Assembly: GCA_019421865.1 (NCBI GenBank)
Contig: JAHZEL010000007.1
Coordinates: forward strand, 62,001 to 126,000
From: Desulfovibrionaceae bacterium
Lineage (GTDB): Bacteria; Desulfobacterota; Desulfovibrionia; Desulfovibrionales; Desulfovibrionaceae
Reading direction: 5' to 3'
Length of the DNA: 64,000 nt
Part shown: piece after piece, positions 24,409-33,534 of the stretch
Layout of the letters: each line of letters begins with the position of its first letter
Numbering within the stretch: position 1 is the first letter of the stretch
Translations under genes and position numbers: made by a program
The notes under the pieces: generated by a model
Database searches by the model: none
What the model saw: the letters and a program-made list of their open reading frames with translations, nothing else
What the model was told of the DNA's origin: nothing

Positions 24409-25086
24409 ATGCCCCATCTTTCCGCAGCGGAACTCTCCTCCTGGTTTTCCGACACGTTCCACGGCCTTCCTTCGGGCATCATCTTCGACTGCGACGGCGT
24501 GGTGATCGACTCGCGCGAAGCGAACATTACTTATTACAACTACCTGCGCGAGTATCTCGGACTTCCGAAGCTCACCCGCGAGCAGGAAGACTTCGTGCAG
24601 GCCGCCACGGTTCATCAGGCGCTGGACGCCATCTTTCCCCGTCCGCTCCAGCCGCTTCTGCGCGACGCCTCAAGGCGCATATCCTACACGCGCGACATCA
24701 TGCCCCATATCGGCTGCTATCCCGGCCTGCACGACGTGCTCGACTTCTGCCGGGCTTCCGGCCTGCGCCTTGCCATGAACACCAACCGCACCGACGGCAT
24801 GGACATGCTGCTGGACAACTGCCGTCTGCACGGCTACTTCGACCCCATCGTGCTGGCCAGCGACGTTTCCCGACCGAAACCGGATCCGGAAGGGGCACTG
24901 CGCATTCTCCACGAGTGGCAGTTCCGGCCGGAACAAGTACTTTTCATCGGCGACAGCGCCTCCGACAAAGGCGCCGCCGAAGGCGCCTCCATTTCATTTC
25001 TCAGCTTCCAGACGGAAGGTCTGGCAGCGCGAAGTGTTTCTGATTTCAGCGTGTTGCTGCAGGCTCTGAAAATGTGTATCCTGTAA
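24409..25086 (+). CDS. HAD-superfamily phosphatase (subfamily IA)
   Basis: A 225-residue HAD hydrolase. Motif I is IIFDCDGVVIDS with Asp27 (nucleophile) and Asp29, motif II is AMNTNRT, motif III Lys is in SRPKPDPEG, and motif IV is FIGDSASD. The helical cap after motif I fits the phosphoglycolate phosphatase/beta-phosphoglucomutase type. It probably dephosphorylates a small metabolite such as phosphoglycolate. It begins 3 bases after the upstream hypothetical gene and likely shares its promoter. Confidence 0.88.
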   Translation: MPHLSAAELSSWFSDTFHGLPSGIIFDCDGVVIDSREANITYYNYLREYLGLPKLTREQEDFVQAATVHQALDAIFPRPLQPLLRDASRRISYTRDIMPHIGCYPGLHDVLDFCRASGLRLAMNTNRTDGMDMLLDNCRLHGYFDPIVLASDVSRPKPDPEGALRILHEWQFRPEQVLFIGDSASDKGAAEGASISFLSFQTEGLAARSVSDFSVLLQALKMCIL

Positions 25087-25169
25087 CATTCTCCTGCTTT
25101 ACAAGAGAAAATTTATAGTTTACACAACGGAAATTAAATCGGCACGGCTCTGCCCTGCCAGGAGGAACC

Positions 25170-25532
25170 TTGACACCTGAAGATCTGGAATACTTCCGTA
25201 ATCTTCTCAATCAGATGCTCGTCGAGGCTCAGCGCAACGGCGATTCCACTCTGGAAGAAATGACGGACAACCACTCATCCTACGCCGATCCTTCCGATCG
25301 TGCCACTGCTGAATCGGATCGTTCCTTCACTCTGCGCATACGCGACCGCGAACGCAAGCTCATCACCAAGATACAGGACGCTCTCAAACGCATGGACGAC
25401 GGCGAATACGGCATCTGTGAAGAATGCGGTGAAGAAATCGGCCTTGCCCGACTCAAGGCCCGCCCCGTGACCACGCTCTGCGTTTCCTGCAAGGCCCGTC
25501 AGGAAGAAGGCGAAAAAATCCAGGGAAGCTGA
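25170..25532 (+). CDS. dksA: DksA/TraR-type RNA polymerase-binding zinc finger protein
   Basis: A 120-residue DksA. It has an N-terminal coiled coil whose tip carries the D40-P-S-D43-R-A45 motif that enters the RNA polymerase secondary channel, and a C-terminal zinc finger (CEECGEEI ... CVSCKARQ). DksA works with ppGpp to adjust transcription of rRNA and amino-acid genes. The start is TTG at 25170, four bases after GGAGG; no ATG is placed as well. The NFACT gene begins 14 bases after its stop. Confidence 0.92.
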   Translation: MTPEDLEYFRNLLNQMLVEAQRNGDSTLEEMTDNHSSYADPSDRATAESDRSFTLRIRDRERKLITKIQDALKRMDDGEYGICEECGEEIGLARLKARPVTTLCVSCKARQEEGEKIQGS

Positions 25533-25546
25533 GTCCCGCTCCCGCC

Positions 25547-27100
25547 ATGGACGCCCATCTCTTCCGCCGATTCTGCGACGCTCTTCTTCCCCGCCTCATG
25601 GGCGCACGGATGGAAAAAATCCATGCGCCCGCCCCCGACGTTACGGCCTTCACGCTGTACGGCGGCGCCGAACGCGGCGGGAAACGCCATCTTGTATTGA
25701 GAGCCGACCGCAAGGCTCCGCTTCTTTTCACGGCCGATCACCGCATTCCGGTGAATGCACAGCCGCCCGCCTTCATCATGCGGCTGCGCAAGCATCTGTC
25801 GGACCGACGCATCACGCGCGCCGTCTGCGACTGGCTTGAGCGGCGGCTCTGGCTCGGTTTTTCCGGCGAGGCCGCCCCGTGGCTCTGCCTTGATCTCAGA
25901 GACGGCCCCTCGCTCTCCTTTGAATCTCCCGCCATACCGGACGACCCTCTCTGGCCGGACACAGCATTTTCCGAACTTCCTGCCGACAGCTGGAGGTCCT
26001 GGAGCGTGCTTACGCCCGCCCTGCGCCGCAGTCTCGTCCATCTCGATCCCCTCGACGCCGAAGCGCTGCTCATGGATCTGCAAGCCGGTGGAGGCGACGT
26101 TTTCTTCTATGAAAACGATACCGGACGCTGCGAAGTGTCGGCCTGGCCGCTTCCCCATGCGCAGCTCGACGCCATGCCGGGAACATGGACCGAAACCATC
26201 GTGGAAGATCCCCTCGAAGCGCTGGCCAGAGCCGGAGAAAAACTGGTGTACGGCCGCATGGCCGAACAGGCCCGGCAGAATGCGGCACGCCCGTTTTCCG
26301 CGGAGGCCGCGCGCCTCGGCAAACTTCTGGACAAGCTGAACGACGAGGAAAAACGCCTTGTCGCCATGCGCGACCGGCAGAAGGACGCCCTGCTTCTGCA
26401 GGGGCAGCTCTACCGCTTCCGGCAGACGGACAAACTTGAGTCCGTGACGCTGGACGGCGAAAACGGCCCCGTCACGCTCAGGCTCGACGCCAGACGCACG
26501 GTGCGGGAAAACATGGCGGACATGTTTCATCAGGCCGGTCGTGGAAAGCGCGGTCTGGAACACCTTGAAAGACGCCGTGCCCAGGTGCAGGAGCAGAAGA
26601 GCGAGGCCGAAGCCTCCATGCTGCGCATGCTCGCGTCCGTAAACGGCACGGGACTGCCCGCTCCCCGCCGGGCCCCCGGAAAGGAAGAGCGCTCCGGTGG
26701 TTCCGCCGGCCTGCCGAAGCAGGTGCAGGCCTTCCGCAGCAGCGACGGCTGCCTCATTCTGCGCGGACGCGACACCCGCGGCAACGCGCTCGCCCTGAAG
26801 CTTGCCGCGCCTCACGACTACTGGCTGCACACCGCAGACGGTCCCAGCGCCCATGTCATCATCCGGCGCGATCACGCCGGACAGCAGATTTCCGAACGAA
26901 CCATGCAGGAAGCCGGCATTCTCGCCGCGCTGAAAAGCTGGCAGAAGGATCAGGACAGCGCCGTCATCCAGTATTCTCTGGCAAAATACATCCATCCCAT
27001 GAAAAATGCCCCGGCGGGCATGGTGCGCATCGACAAAAGCGAAGGTTCGTTCCGCGTGAGGATGGAACACGATCTGGAAGAACGACTGGAAAAAAACTGA
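25547..27100 (+). CDS. NFACT-family protein (RqcH/FbpA-like)
   Basis: A 517-residue NFACT protein. It has an N-terminal NFACT-N domain (1-200), helix-hairpin and coiled-coil sections (about 250-370), and the C-terminal NFACT-R domain with DYWLHTADGPSAHVIIRR and KYIHPMKNAPAGMV. In Bacillus the homologue RqcH adds Ala tails to peptides on stalled 60S-like 50S ribosomes; older annotations call it fibronectin-binding. The DR motif of NFACT-N is less typical here (ADRKAPLLF), so activity is not certain. It lies between dksA and an AI-2E-type permease. Confidence 0.85.
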   Translation: MDAHLFRRFCDALLPRLMGARMEKIHAPAPDVTAFTLYGGAERGGKRHLVLRADRKAPLLFTADHRIPVNAQPPAFIMRLRKHLSDRRITRAVCDWLERRLWLGFSGEAAPWLCLDLRDGPSLSFESPAIPDDPLWPDTAFSELPADSWRSWSVLTPALRRSLVHLDPLDAEALLMDLQAGGGDVFFYENDTGRCEVSAWPLPHAQLDAMPGTWTETIVEDPLEALARAGEKLVYGRMAEQARQNAARPFSAEAARLGKLLDKLNDEEKRLVAMRDRQKDALLLQGQLYRFRQTDKLESVTLDGENGPVTLRLDARRTVRENMADMFHQAGRGKRGLEHLERRRAQVQEQKSEAEASMLRMLASVNGTGLPAPRRAPGKEERSGGSAGLPKQVQAFRSSDGCLILRGRDTRGNALALKLAAPHDYWLHTADGPSAHVIIRRDHAGQQISERTMQEAGILAALKSWQKDQDSAVIQYSLAKYIHPMKNAPAGMVRIDKSEGSFRVRMEHDLEERLEKN

Positions 27101-27125
27101 CGGCTCTGCAAAAGGAACGCGTTCC

Positions 27126-28247
27126 ATGTACGACAATATGCAGCGATTCGAGGCCCGGGCCTTTCTTCTCCTTCTTGCCGTGGCCTCCGTGTTGTTCGGC
27201 GTGCTGCTTTATCCCTTCTTCGACGTGCTGTTCTGGTCGGTGGTCATCGCCGTGCTGTTCTCGCCCGTCAATACGCGCCTGCGCGACAGCTACGGGCTGC
27301 ATCCGAATCTGGCCTCGCTGCTCACCGTGCTGTTCTGCCTTGTCATCATCATTCTGCCGCTTTCCTGGCTGCTGTATTCCTGCATTTCCGAAGGCGTTTC
27401 CCTCTATGAAAGGCTGGCGGCAGGCAGCACTTCTCTCATCGAAGCCGTGGACAGGCTCCGCGAGCACTTCCCTGAGATTCAGGACTGGCTGGCGGAATAC
27501 GGCTATACCACCGAACAGATAAAGGCGTCGCTCAGCAAGGCCGCGCTTTCCGTGGGCAGCCTTCTGGCCAAGAATACCGTGGCCATAGGCGGGAGCGCTG
27601 CACATCTTGTGACCAATCTTGCGCTTGTGCTCTACATTTCCTTCTTTCTGGTCCGCGACGGCGGGCGCATCCGCGCGCTCATGATCCGCGCCCTTCCCTT
27701 CGGCGATCATCGGGAGGAACGCCTGTTCCGGAAGTTTGCGGAAGTCATGCGCGCCACCGTCAAGGGAAGCCTGCTCGTGGCCATGGCGCAGGGCGCGCTC
27801 GGCGGCATGATCTTCTGGGTGCTCGACATCCGCGCCGCCGTGTTCTGGGGCGTGGTCATGACGGTGCTCTCCCTCATTCCCGTCGTGGGTTCGGCGCTGG
27901 TCTGGCTGCCCACGGCGCTGTTCCTTCTCGCCACGGGGCAGTACTGGCAGGGCGCGCTGCTCATCGCCTACGGGGCGTGCGTCATCGGCCTTGCGGACAA
28001 CCTGCTCCGTCCTCTTCTCGTAGGCCGGGACACCAAGCTGCCCGACTTTCTCGTGCTGCTCTCCACGCTCGGCGGCTTCATCATGTTCGGCATGGACGGC
28101 TTCGTGTCCGGCCCCACGCTGGCCGTACTCTTCGTCACCGTCTGGCAGATCTTCATGGAGGAGTGCAAAGGCGGCCTCTGCCCGAGCGAACAGTGCCTCG
28201 ACAAAGATAAGACTTCAGACGAAGACGCCTCCGGCAGGCAGTCCTGA
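27126..28247 (+). CDS. AI-2E family transporter (PerM-like)
   Basis: A 373-residue inner-membrane protein of the AI-2 exporter superfamily. It has about eight helices, with the typical PVVGSALVWLPTALFLL block, DNLLRPLLVG, and a glycine-rich penultimate helix (STLGGFIMFGMDGFVSGP). Members include TqsA (autoinducer-2 export) and Na+/H+ antiporters, so the substrate is unclear. It starts 26 bp after the NFACT gene and probably shares its transcript. The C-terminal tail is short and charged. Confidence 0.88.
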   Translation: MYDNMQRFEARAFLLLLAVASVLFGVLLYPFFDVLFWSVVIAVLFSPVNTRLRDSYGLHPNLASLLTVLFCLVIIILPLSWLLYSCISEGVSLYERLAAGSTSLIEAVDRLREHFPEIQDWLAEYGYTTEQIKASLSKAALSVGSLLAKNTVAIGGSAAHLVTNLALVLYISFFLVRDGGRIRALMIRALPFGDHREERLFRKFAEVMRATVKGSLLVAMAQGALGGMIFWVLDIRAAVFWGVVMTVLSLIPVVGSALVWLPTALFLLATGQYWQGALLIAYGACVIGLADNLLRPLLVGRDTKLPDFLVLLSTLGGFIMFGMDGFVSGPTLAVLFVTVWQIFMEECKGGLCPSEQCLDKDKTSDEDASGRQS

Positions 28248-28251
28248 CAAT

Positions 28252-28755
28252 CTATCCGGCAACCGCTTCCGATTCCTCCAGCCAGGCAAGCAATCCGCGT
28301 ATTGCCGCTTCCGCCGCCTGCACACGCACGCTGTCGCGATCGCCTTCAAAATGAAACACTGCGGCGCGGGTGCTGCCGCCGAGAGCCCAGCCCATCCATA
28401 CCGTGCCCACGGGCTTTTCCGCCGAGCCGCCTCCCGGCCCGGCCACCCCGCTGACGGACATGGCCGCCTGCGCTCCCGTGGCGGTACATGCGCCGAGCGC
28501 CATGCTGCGCACCACCGGCTCGCTGACGGCGCCCTCGCCGGCAAGATCGTCGCCTCGAACGCCGAGAAGCTGCATCTTCACGGCATTGGCATAGGAAATC
28601 ACGCCGCCGACATACCAGTCGGAAGAGCCGGGAACCGCCGTGAGCATGGCGCCGATAAGTCCTCCGGTACAGGATTCGGCCGTAGCGCAGGTCATGTTCC
28701 GCCGAAGCAGCGCCTCCGCCAGTTTCAGAACCAGAGCATTCTTTTCATCAAACAT
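28252..28755 (-). CDS. pncC: Nicotinamide-nucleotide amidase (CinA C-terminal family)
   Basis: A 167-residue protein equal to the C-terminal deamidase domain of CinA, which converts NMN to nicotinic acid mononucleotide for NAD recycling. Signature segments are CATAESCTGGLIGAMLT (about 23-39), SDWYVGGVISYAN, VSGVAGPGGGSAEKPVGTVW and a C-terminal helix. AAAGGAG precedes the chosen ATG; 17 further in-frame codons upstream look non-coding. It converges on the AI-2E gene with a 4-base gap and follows the glk stop by about 55 bp in its own direction. Confidence 0.9.
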   Translation of the reverse strand: MFDEKNALVLKLAEALLRRNMTCATAESCTGGLIGAMLTAVPGSSDWYVGGVISYANAVKMQLLGVRGDDLAGEGAVSEPVVRSMALGACTATGAQAAMSVSGVAGPGGGSAEKPVGTVWMGWALGGSTRAAVFHFEGDRDSVRVQAAEAAIRGLLAWLEESEAVAG

Positions 28756-28809
28756 GCCGTTCTCCTTTTCCGTCCTCGGAAAGCCTTCTCTCCGGGGAGG
28801 ATGCATCGT

Positions 28810-29826
28810 TCATGAAAGATCCTGCAGGCGCACGGAACCGGCGCGGGCCGCGCCCCAGAGTCCCGCCTGAGGATGAGCGTTCAGCCATACCGGAAGTTCC
28901 TGCAGAAAAGCCTTCTGACTTCCGACCGCCCGGAAAAACTCACGGGCGAACTCGACATGACGCACCAGCGCCTGGGTTCTTCCGGCCACCCCGCCCGTGA
29001 CCACCAGCGCCTGCGGCAGAAGCGCCAGCGCCGTCATGCGGCAGAAGCGCCCGTAAAACCGGGCAAACAGCCCGCAGCAGGAAGAGGACGCGAAATCCGG
29101 CTCCCGGGTAAAATCCGCAGGGGCCCGCCGCTGCCCGGTACAGAATTCGTAAAGCAGCGCCAGCCCCGATCCGGAAAGCACGTGCTCCGCCGTCACCGGT
29201 TCCACCCCGCGCCTGTCCGCCAGAAAGGCGGCAAAGTCCTGTTCCTCCCGCCCTTCAAAGGGAAACGCCATGTGTCCCGCTTCCGACGCAAGCACGAACG
29301 GAGCCGCTCCCGCGTTCTGCCCCGGTACCAGCCATGCGGCACCGAGGCCCGTGCCCGCCCCGGTCACGACCACGGGCGAAGTATCCCGCGCAAGACCGGA
29401 CAGCGTGGAAAAGTCGCCCTCAGGCGCGGATACGGAAGGAAAACGCCCCGGAAGAACGGACACGGCCTCCCGCATGACCGGCGTGAGACACGCCCAGGCC
29501 TGCGCCTCAAAATCGTTCATGACCAGACAGCGCGCCTTCGGGAAAAAACGACCGGCCACGGACGGATCCACGGTAAACGACGCGTTGGTCATGAAAATCC
29601 GGCCGTCACGCACCGGGCCCGCCGCTGCAAAAACCAGCAGCGAAACACTGTCGAGCGGCGCTCCGCCCTCGGGCCATGTTGTAAGAACTTCCTCAAGCAG
29701 CCCTTCAAAGGACGTATGTACGGAAGAAAGCGTCTTTCCTTCTTTTATCGATATCTCTTTGTCTTCACAAGAGAACATGAAAAAGCGACTCTGAGTTCCG
29801 CCGATATCGGCCACCAGCATATTCAT
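28810..29826 (-). CDS. glk: Glucokinase (Glk family)
   Basis: A 338-residue cytosolic hexokinase-fold enzyme that phosphorylates glucose with ATP. The N-terminal phosphate loop is VADIGGTQSRF, the sugar-binding stretch is MTNASFTVDP, the adenosine loop is VTGAGTGLGAAW, and the SEAGHMAF motif corresponds to SEGGHxDF of Glk proteins. GGAGG lies 6 bases before the first of two nearby ATGs (MNMLV). It is divergent from the glycogen debranching gene and so borders the glucan cluster. Free glucose released by debranching or GH57 action is the obvious substrate. Confidence 0.9.
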   Translation of the reverse strand: MNMLVADIGGTQSRFFMFSCEDKEISIKEGKTLSSVHTSFEGLLEEVLTTWPEGGAPLDSVSLLVFAAAGPVRDGRIFMTNASFTVDPSVAGRFFPKARCLVMNDFEAQAWACLTPVMREAVSVLPGRFPSVSAPEGDFSTLSGLARDTSPVVVTGAGTGLGAAWLVPGQNAGAAPFVLASEAGHMAFPFEGREEQDFAAFLADRRGVEPVTAEHVLSGSGLALLYEFCTGQRRAPADFTREPDFASSSCCGLFARFYGRFCRMTALALLPQALVVTGGVAGRTQALVRHVEFAREFFRAVGSQKAFLQELPVWLNAHPQAGLWGAARAGSVRLQDLS

Positions 29827-30064
29827 TCTTCTCCTCCCTGCATGCCCATGCAGATAGCACAGCCCCGCCAACATTGCCATGCCTGCATAAACGGGATATC
29901 ATTCTCACCCGGAAGGGGCTTTTCCCACCCTCAAAAAGGGCGTATGCTTCTTTCTTCACCAGTCGGCATGATTTCTCCGCCAGCCCGGCGACACAGCGCC
30001 GTCATGCCTGAACGGCTCTTTTCCATCTTGTGCGGATAAAAATTCAGGAGTTTCAGAGTTTTCT

Positions 30065-32164
30065 ATGGAATATCACATTCGTCCAGACGCATCGTACCCC
30101 TCCGGCGGCACCCATCAGGAATGGCTTCTTACCAGCAGCCGCGGAGATTATTCTTCCGGAACGGTCTCGGGATGCAACACCCGCCGTTACCACGGTCTGC
30201 TGGCCGTGCAGACGCCTTCAGGAAAATACATGCTTCTGTCCACGATTGAGGACTCCATAGACATCGCAGGGCGCACCATCCCGCTTTCCAGCCGTGTGCA
30301 TCCGGGCGTCGTGCATCCCGAAGGCTGGCGCTTCCTCGACAGCGTCGACGGCGGACACGACGACGTCACCTTCTCCTTCCGTCTGAATGAAGAGGGACAG
30401 GAGGAGATCATCCTGCGGCGCTCCCTCATCCTCGACCGCGAAACGGGCAGGCTCCTCATCCGCTACGCCCTTGCCGACACGCCCGCCGCAAGGCAGCTCG
30501 GCTCCGTCCGTCTCGTGCTGCGCCCGCTCGTCAACGGTCGAAACGTCAATCATCTCCATGCTTCCGCACCGGAGCGCGCGGCCTTCGTCCGTTCTCTCGG
30601 TCTGGAAAGCGGCAGCTATCCGGGCTTCTCCTTCCAGCCCGATGAAGCGATTCCCGCCCTCGTCATGCAGATTTCCCATCCCGGCCTGCAGTACTCGACC
30701 TTCGCCGCCGCGCCCGACTGGTATTTCCACGTTCTCTACCCCGTGGAAAAAGAACGCGGCTATGACTTCGAGGAAGACCTGCTCATGCCGGGAGAATTCG
30801 TCACGAGCCTCAGCGTCGACTGCCCGATCTGGGTCTGCGCGGGCACTGAGCCTCTGACCGAAGCGCCGGAAACGATCTGGGAACGCCATGCCTCCGGCGC
30901 GCCGAAACGCGTGTACAAGGAAGACCTTCTTGAGCATCTGCGCCGCGAATGCGACCGATTCCTCATCACCACCGGCAAGGATGCCGTGGTGCCCGCAGGC
31001 TATCACTGGTTCGGCCCCTGGGGACGAGACACCTTCATCGCTCTGCCCGGGCTTACGTTCCTCTCCGGCAGAGTGAAGGAAGGCAAGGCCGTGCTGCGTC
31101 AGATCAAGGGCACGGTGAAGAACGGGCTCGTACCCAATCTCCTCGGCGCAGGCAACGGCGAGGCGGCCTTCAACTCCGCCGACGCCTCGCTTTGGTACAT
31201 ACTGGCCGTGCATCGTCTTGCTCTGGCCTGCCCCAGGGAAATGCCCTTCATCAAAAAGACCTGCTGGCCGGTCATCAAGGACATCATCCGGAATTTTGCC
31301 GCCGGAACCATGCCCGACGAGGAAGGAAAGCCTCTGGTATACGCCGATGAGGAAGGCCTGCTCCATACCGGCAGCGCCAGCACGCAGCTCACCTGGATGG
31401 ACGCTTCCATAAACGGAGACCCCGTCACGCCGCGCGACGGCTGCGCCGTGGAGCTGAATGCCCTGTGGTACGACGCCCTCTGCTTTGCTTCGTCCCTTGC
31501 GGACACCTTCGGAGAAACGCCGCCTGCGGAAACAGCCCTGCTGCCCCGCCTGAAAAAAGCCTTCAACCGCGTGTTCCGCCCCGCAGACGAAGACGCCGCG
31601 CTCATGGGCGGCGGCCTGTACGACACCTGGGATCCTGAAAAAGGCCCGGGGCGGCAGATACGCCCGAATCAGATTTTCGCCGTGGCCGTGCCGGACTCCC
31701 CGCTGCCTCTGAAAGTGCAGGCCGCGGTTGTGCGCTGCGTGCGCGACAATCTGCTCACGCCCTTCGGTCTGCGCACGCTTGCCCCCTCGGACGCCGAATA
31801 CCATCCCGTCTGTCAGGGTCCGCAGCAGACGCGGGATCTGGCCTATCATCAGGGAACCGTATGGCCCTGGCTGGTCGGATCCTATATGGAAGCCGTGCTG
31901 AAGACGGCCAGAACCGACAAGCCCGTGCGCGAGGCGCTCGGTACGCTGACGCCGCTTTTCACCATGCATCTGCATGACGCAGGGCTGGGAAGCATTTCCG
32001 AAATTTTCGACGGGCAGCAGCCTCATACGCCGGGAGGATGCATTGCGCAGGCCTGGAGCGCCGCAGAAGCTCTTCGCCTGTTGCTGCTTGTCAGACAATA
32101 CAATCCGGGAGAATGGAAACGCTGGCTGGACGACGTCCTGAAGCACGGCTCCGAACTCTGTTAG
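30065..32164 (+). CDS. Amylo-alpha-1,6-glucosidase (glycogen debranching enzyme)
   Basis: A 699-residue protein with a GDE_N beta-sandwich domain (1-270; SGCNTRRYHGLL) and a C-terminal (alpha/alpha)6 barrel (300-690; WFGPWGRDTFIALPGL, GNGEAAFNSADASLWY, QTRDLAYHQGTVWPWLVG). It hydrolyses alpha-1,6 branch points of glycogen or maltodextrins. The nearest AGGAG is about 14 bases from the ATG, rather far, so the exact start is less sure. It begins a plus-strand cluster with a GT4 synthase-like gene and a GH57 enzyme. No signal peptide, so it acts on intracellular glucan. Confidence 0.92.
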   Translation: MEYHIRPDASYPSGGTHQEWLLTSSRGDYSSGTVSGCNTRRYHGLLAVQTPSGKYMLLSTIEDSIDIAGRTIPLSSRVHPGVVHPEGWRFLDSVDGGHDDVTFSFRLNEEGQEEIILRRSLILDRETGRLLIRYALADTPAARQLGSVRLVLRPLVNGRNVNHLHASAPERAAFVRSLGLESGSYPGFSFQPDEAIPALVMQISHPGLQYSTFAAAPDWYFHVLYPVEKERGYDFEEDLLMPGEFVTSLSVDCPIWVCAGTEPLTEAPETIWERHASGAPKRVYKEDLLEHLRRECDRFLITTGKDAVVPAGYHWFGPWGRDTFIALPGLTFLSGRVKEGKAVLRQIKGTVKNGLVPNLLGAGNGEAAFNSADASLWYILAVHRLALACPREMPFIKKTCWPVIKDIIRNFAAGTMPDEEGKPLVYADEEGLLHTGSASTQLTWMDASINGDPVTPRDGCAVELNALWYDALCFASSLADTFGETPPAETALLPRLKKAFNRVFRPADEDAALMGGGLYDTWDPEKGPGRQIRPNQIFAVAVPDSPLPLKVQAAVVRCVRDNLLTPFGLRTLAPSDAEYHPVCQGPQQTRDLAYHQGTVWPWLVGSYMEAVLKTARTDKPVREALGTLTPLFTMHLHDAGLGSISEIFDGQQPHTPGGCIAQAWSAAEALRLLLLVRQYNPGEWKRWLDDVLKHGSELC

Positions 32165-32202
32165 CACAGTCTTTCCATACCCGAGAAAACGGGGGATATC
32201 AT

Positions 32203-33531
32203 ATGCGCGTTCTGATGCTTGGATGGGAATTCCCGCCGCATATCAGCGGCGGTCTGGGCACGGCCTGCTACGGCATAACGCAGGGGCTTACGGAAAAGGG
32301 AGTGGACATCGCCTTCATTCTGCCGAGCATGAGGGCGGAAAAATCCCTCTCCGGCACCTTTCTACGCTCCGCTTCCGGCGTGCCCATTTCCCGCGCGCTG
32401 AAAAAGGCCGTGGAAAAGGTTCAACGCCAGCGCCAGTCCGACGAGTTCTCCCATCTGTTCATGCGTCCGGTGAACGCCAATCTGAATCCCTACGGCAGAG
32501 GCAACTTCGGTCAGCTCGGCATCGACCCCGACGTGTTCGATGAAAACGAGCAGTATGTCGAGGAAGTCAGCCACTTCCGCGGCGGTTACCATGACGATCT
32601 CATGGACGAGGTGTACCGCTTCACCACGGCAGCCACGGCCGTGGTGCTGGAAGAGCACATGAAAAAGAAGGCCGACGTCATCCACGCCCACGACTGGATG
32701 ACCTACCCCGCCGCCATGACGGCCAGCAGACTGAGCGGCCTTCCCTTTGTCGCTCATCTGCATGCCACGGAATTCGACCGCTGCGGCGATCACGGCTACG
32801 ACAAGATCTACAACATCGAACGCGAGGGCCTGCACGCCGCAGATCACGTCATTGCGGTGAGCGAACGCACGAAGCAGGTGGCCGTGGAACGCTACGGCGT
32901 GCCGCCGGAAAAGGTTTCCGTGGTCTACAACGGCGCGTTCCTGCATGAAAAAATTCCGACCTTCGACGTGCCCGAACTGGTGCGCAATGAAAAACGCGTT
33001 CTGTTCATGGGGCGCGTCACCTATCAGAAGGGGCCGGAATACTTCGTGGAGGCGGCAAGACTCGTGCTCAACGAAATGCCGGACGTGCGGTTCATCATGG
33101 CCGGCAACGGCGATCTGCTTCCGCGCATGATCCGCCGCGTGGCCGAGCTGCGCATGGGCAGCCGTTTCCACTTCCCCGGCTTCATGCGGGGCAAGGACGT
33201 GCAGCACATGTACTCCCTGGCCACGCTCTACGTCATGCCCAGCGTGTCCGAGCCGTTCGGCATCGCCCCCCTGGAAGCGCTGCAGTGCGGCGCGCCCATT
33301 CTGCTCTCCAAGCAGTCCGGCTGCGCCGAGGTGCTTCCCGGAGCGCTCACCGTGGACTTCTGGGACGTTCGCCGCATGGCCGACAGAATTCTCGACGTGC
33401 TGAACTATCCCGAAATGGCCGCCGAAAGTCTCAGACGGTGCCGGGAGGCCCTGCAGTCCCTCACCTGGGAACGCGCCGCCGACGGTATTCTCGACGCCTA
33501 CGCTCATGTCTGTCCCAATGTCCGGAGTTAA
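32203..33531 (+). CDS. GT4-family glycosyltransferase, glycogen synthase-like
   Basis: A 442-residue GT-B glycosyltransferase. It has the N-terminal synthase motif WEFPPHISGGLGTACYG, the DVIHAHDWMTYPA block, and a C-terminal GT4 nucleotide-sugar domain with GRVTYQKGPEYFV and the E-x7-E motif region SEPFGIAPLEAL. It probably adds glucose from ADP- or UDP-glucose to alpha-1,4-glucan, or makes maltose-1-phosphate-type products as GlgM does. The ATG at 32203 has GGGGGA upstream. It sits 38 bp after the debranching enzyme and 3 bp before the GH57 gene, so the three form an operon. Confidence 0.87.
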   Translation: MRVLMLGWEFPPHISGGLGTACYGITQGLTEKGVDIAFILPSMRAEKSLSGTFLRSASGVPISRALKKAVEKVQRQRQSDEFSHLFMRPVNANLNPYGRGNFGQLGIDPDVFDENEQYVEEVSHFRGGYHDDLMDEVYRFTTAATAVVLEEHMKKKADVIHAHDWMTYPAAMTASRLSGLPFVAHLHATEFDRCGDHGYDKIYNIEREGLHAADHVIAVSERTKQVAVERYGVPPEKVSVVYNGAFLHEKIPTFDVPELVRNEKRVLFMGRVTYQKGPEYFVEAARLVLNEMPDVRFIMAGNGDLLPRMIRRVAELRMGSRFHFPGFMRGKDVQHMYSLATLYVMPSVSEPFGIAPLEALQCGAPILLSKQSGCAEVLPGALTVDFWDVRRMADRILDVLNYPEMAAESLRRCREALQSLTWERAADGILDAYAHVCPNVRS

Positions 33532-33534
33532 GCC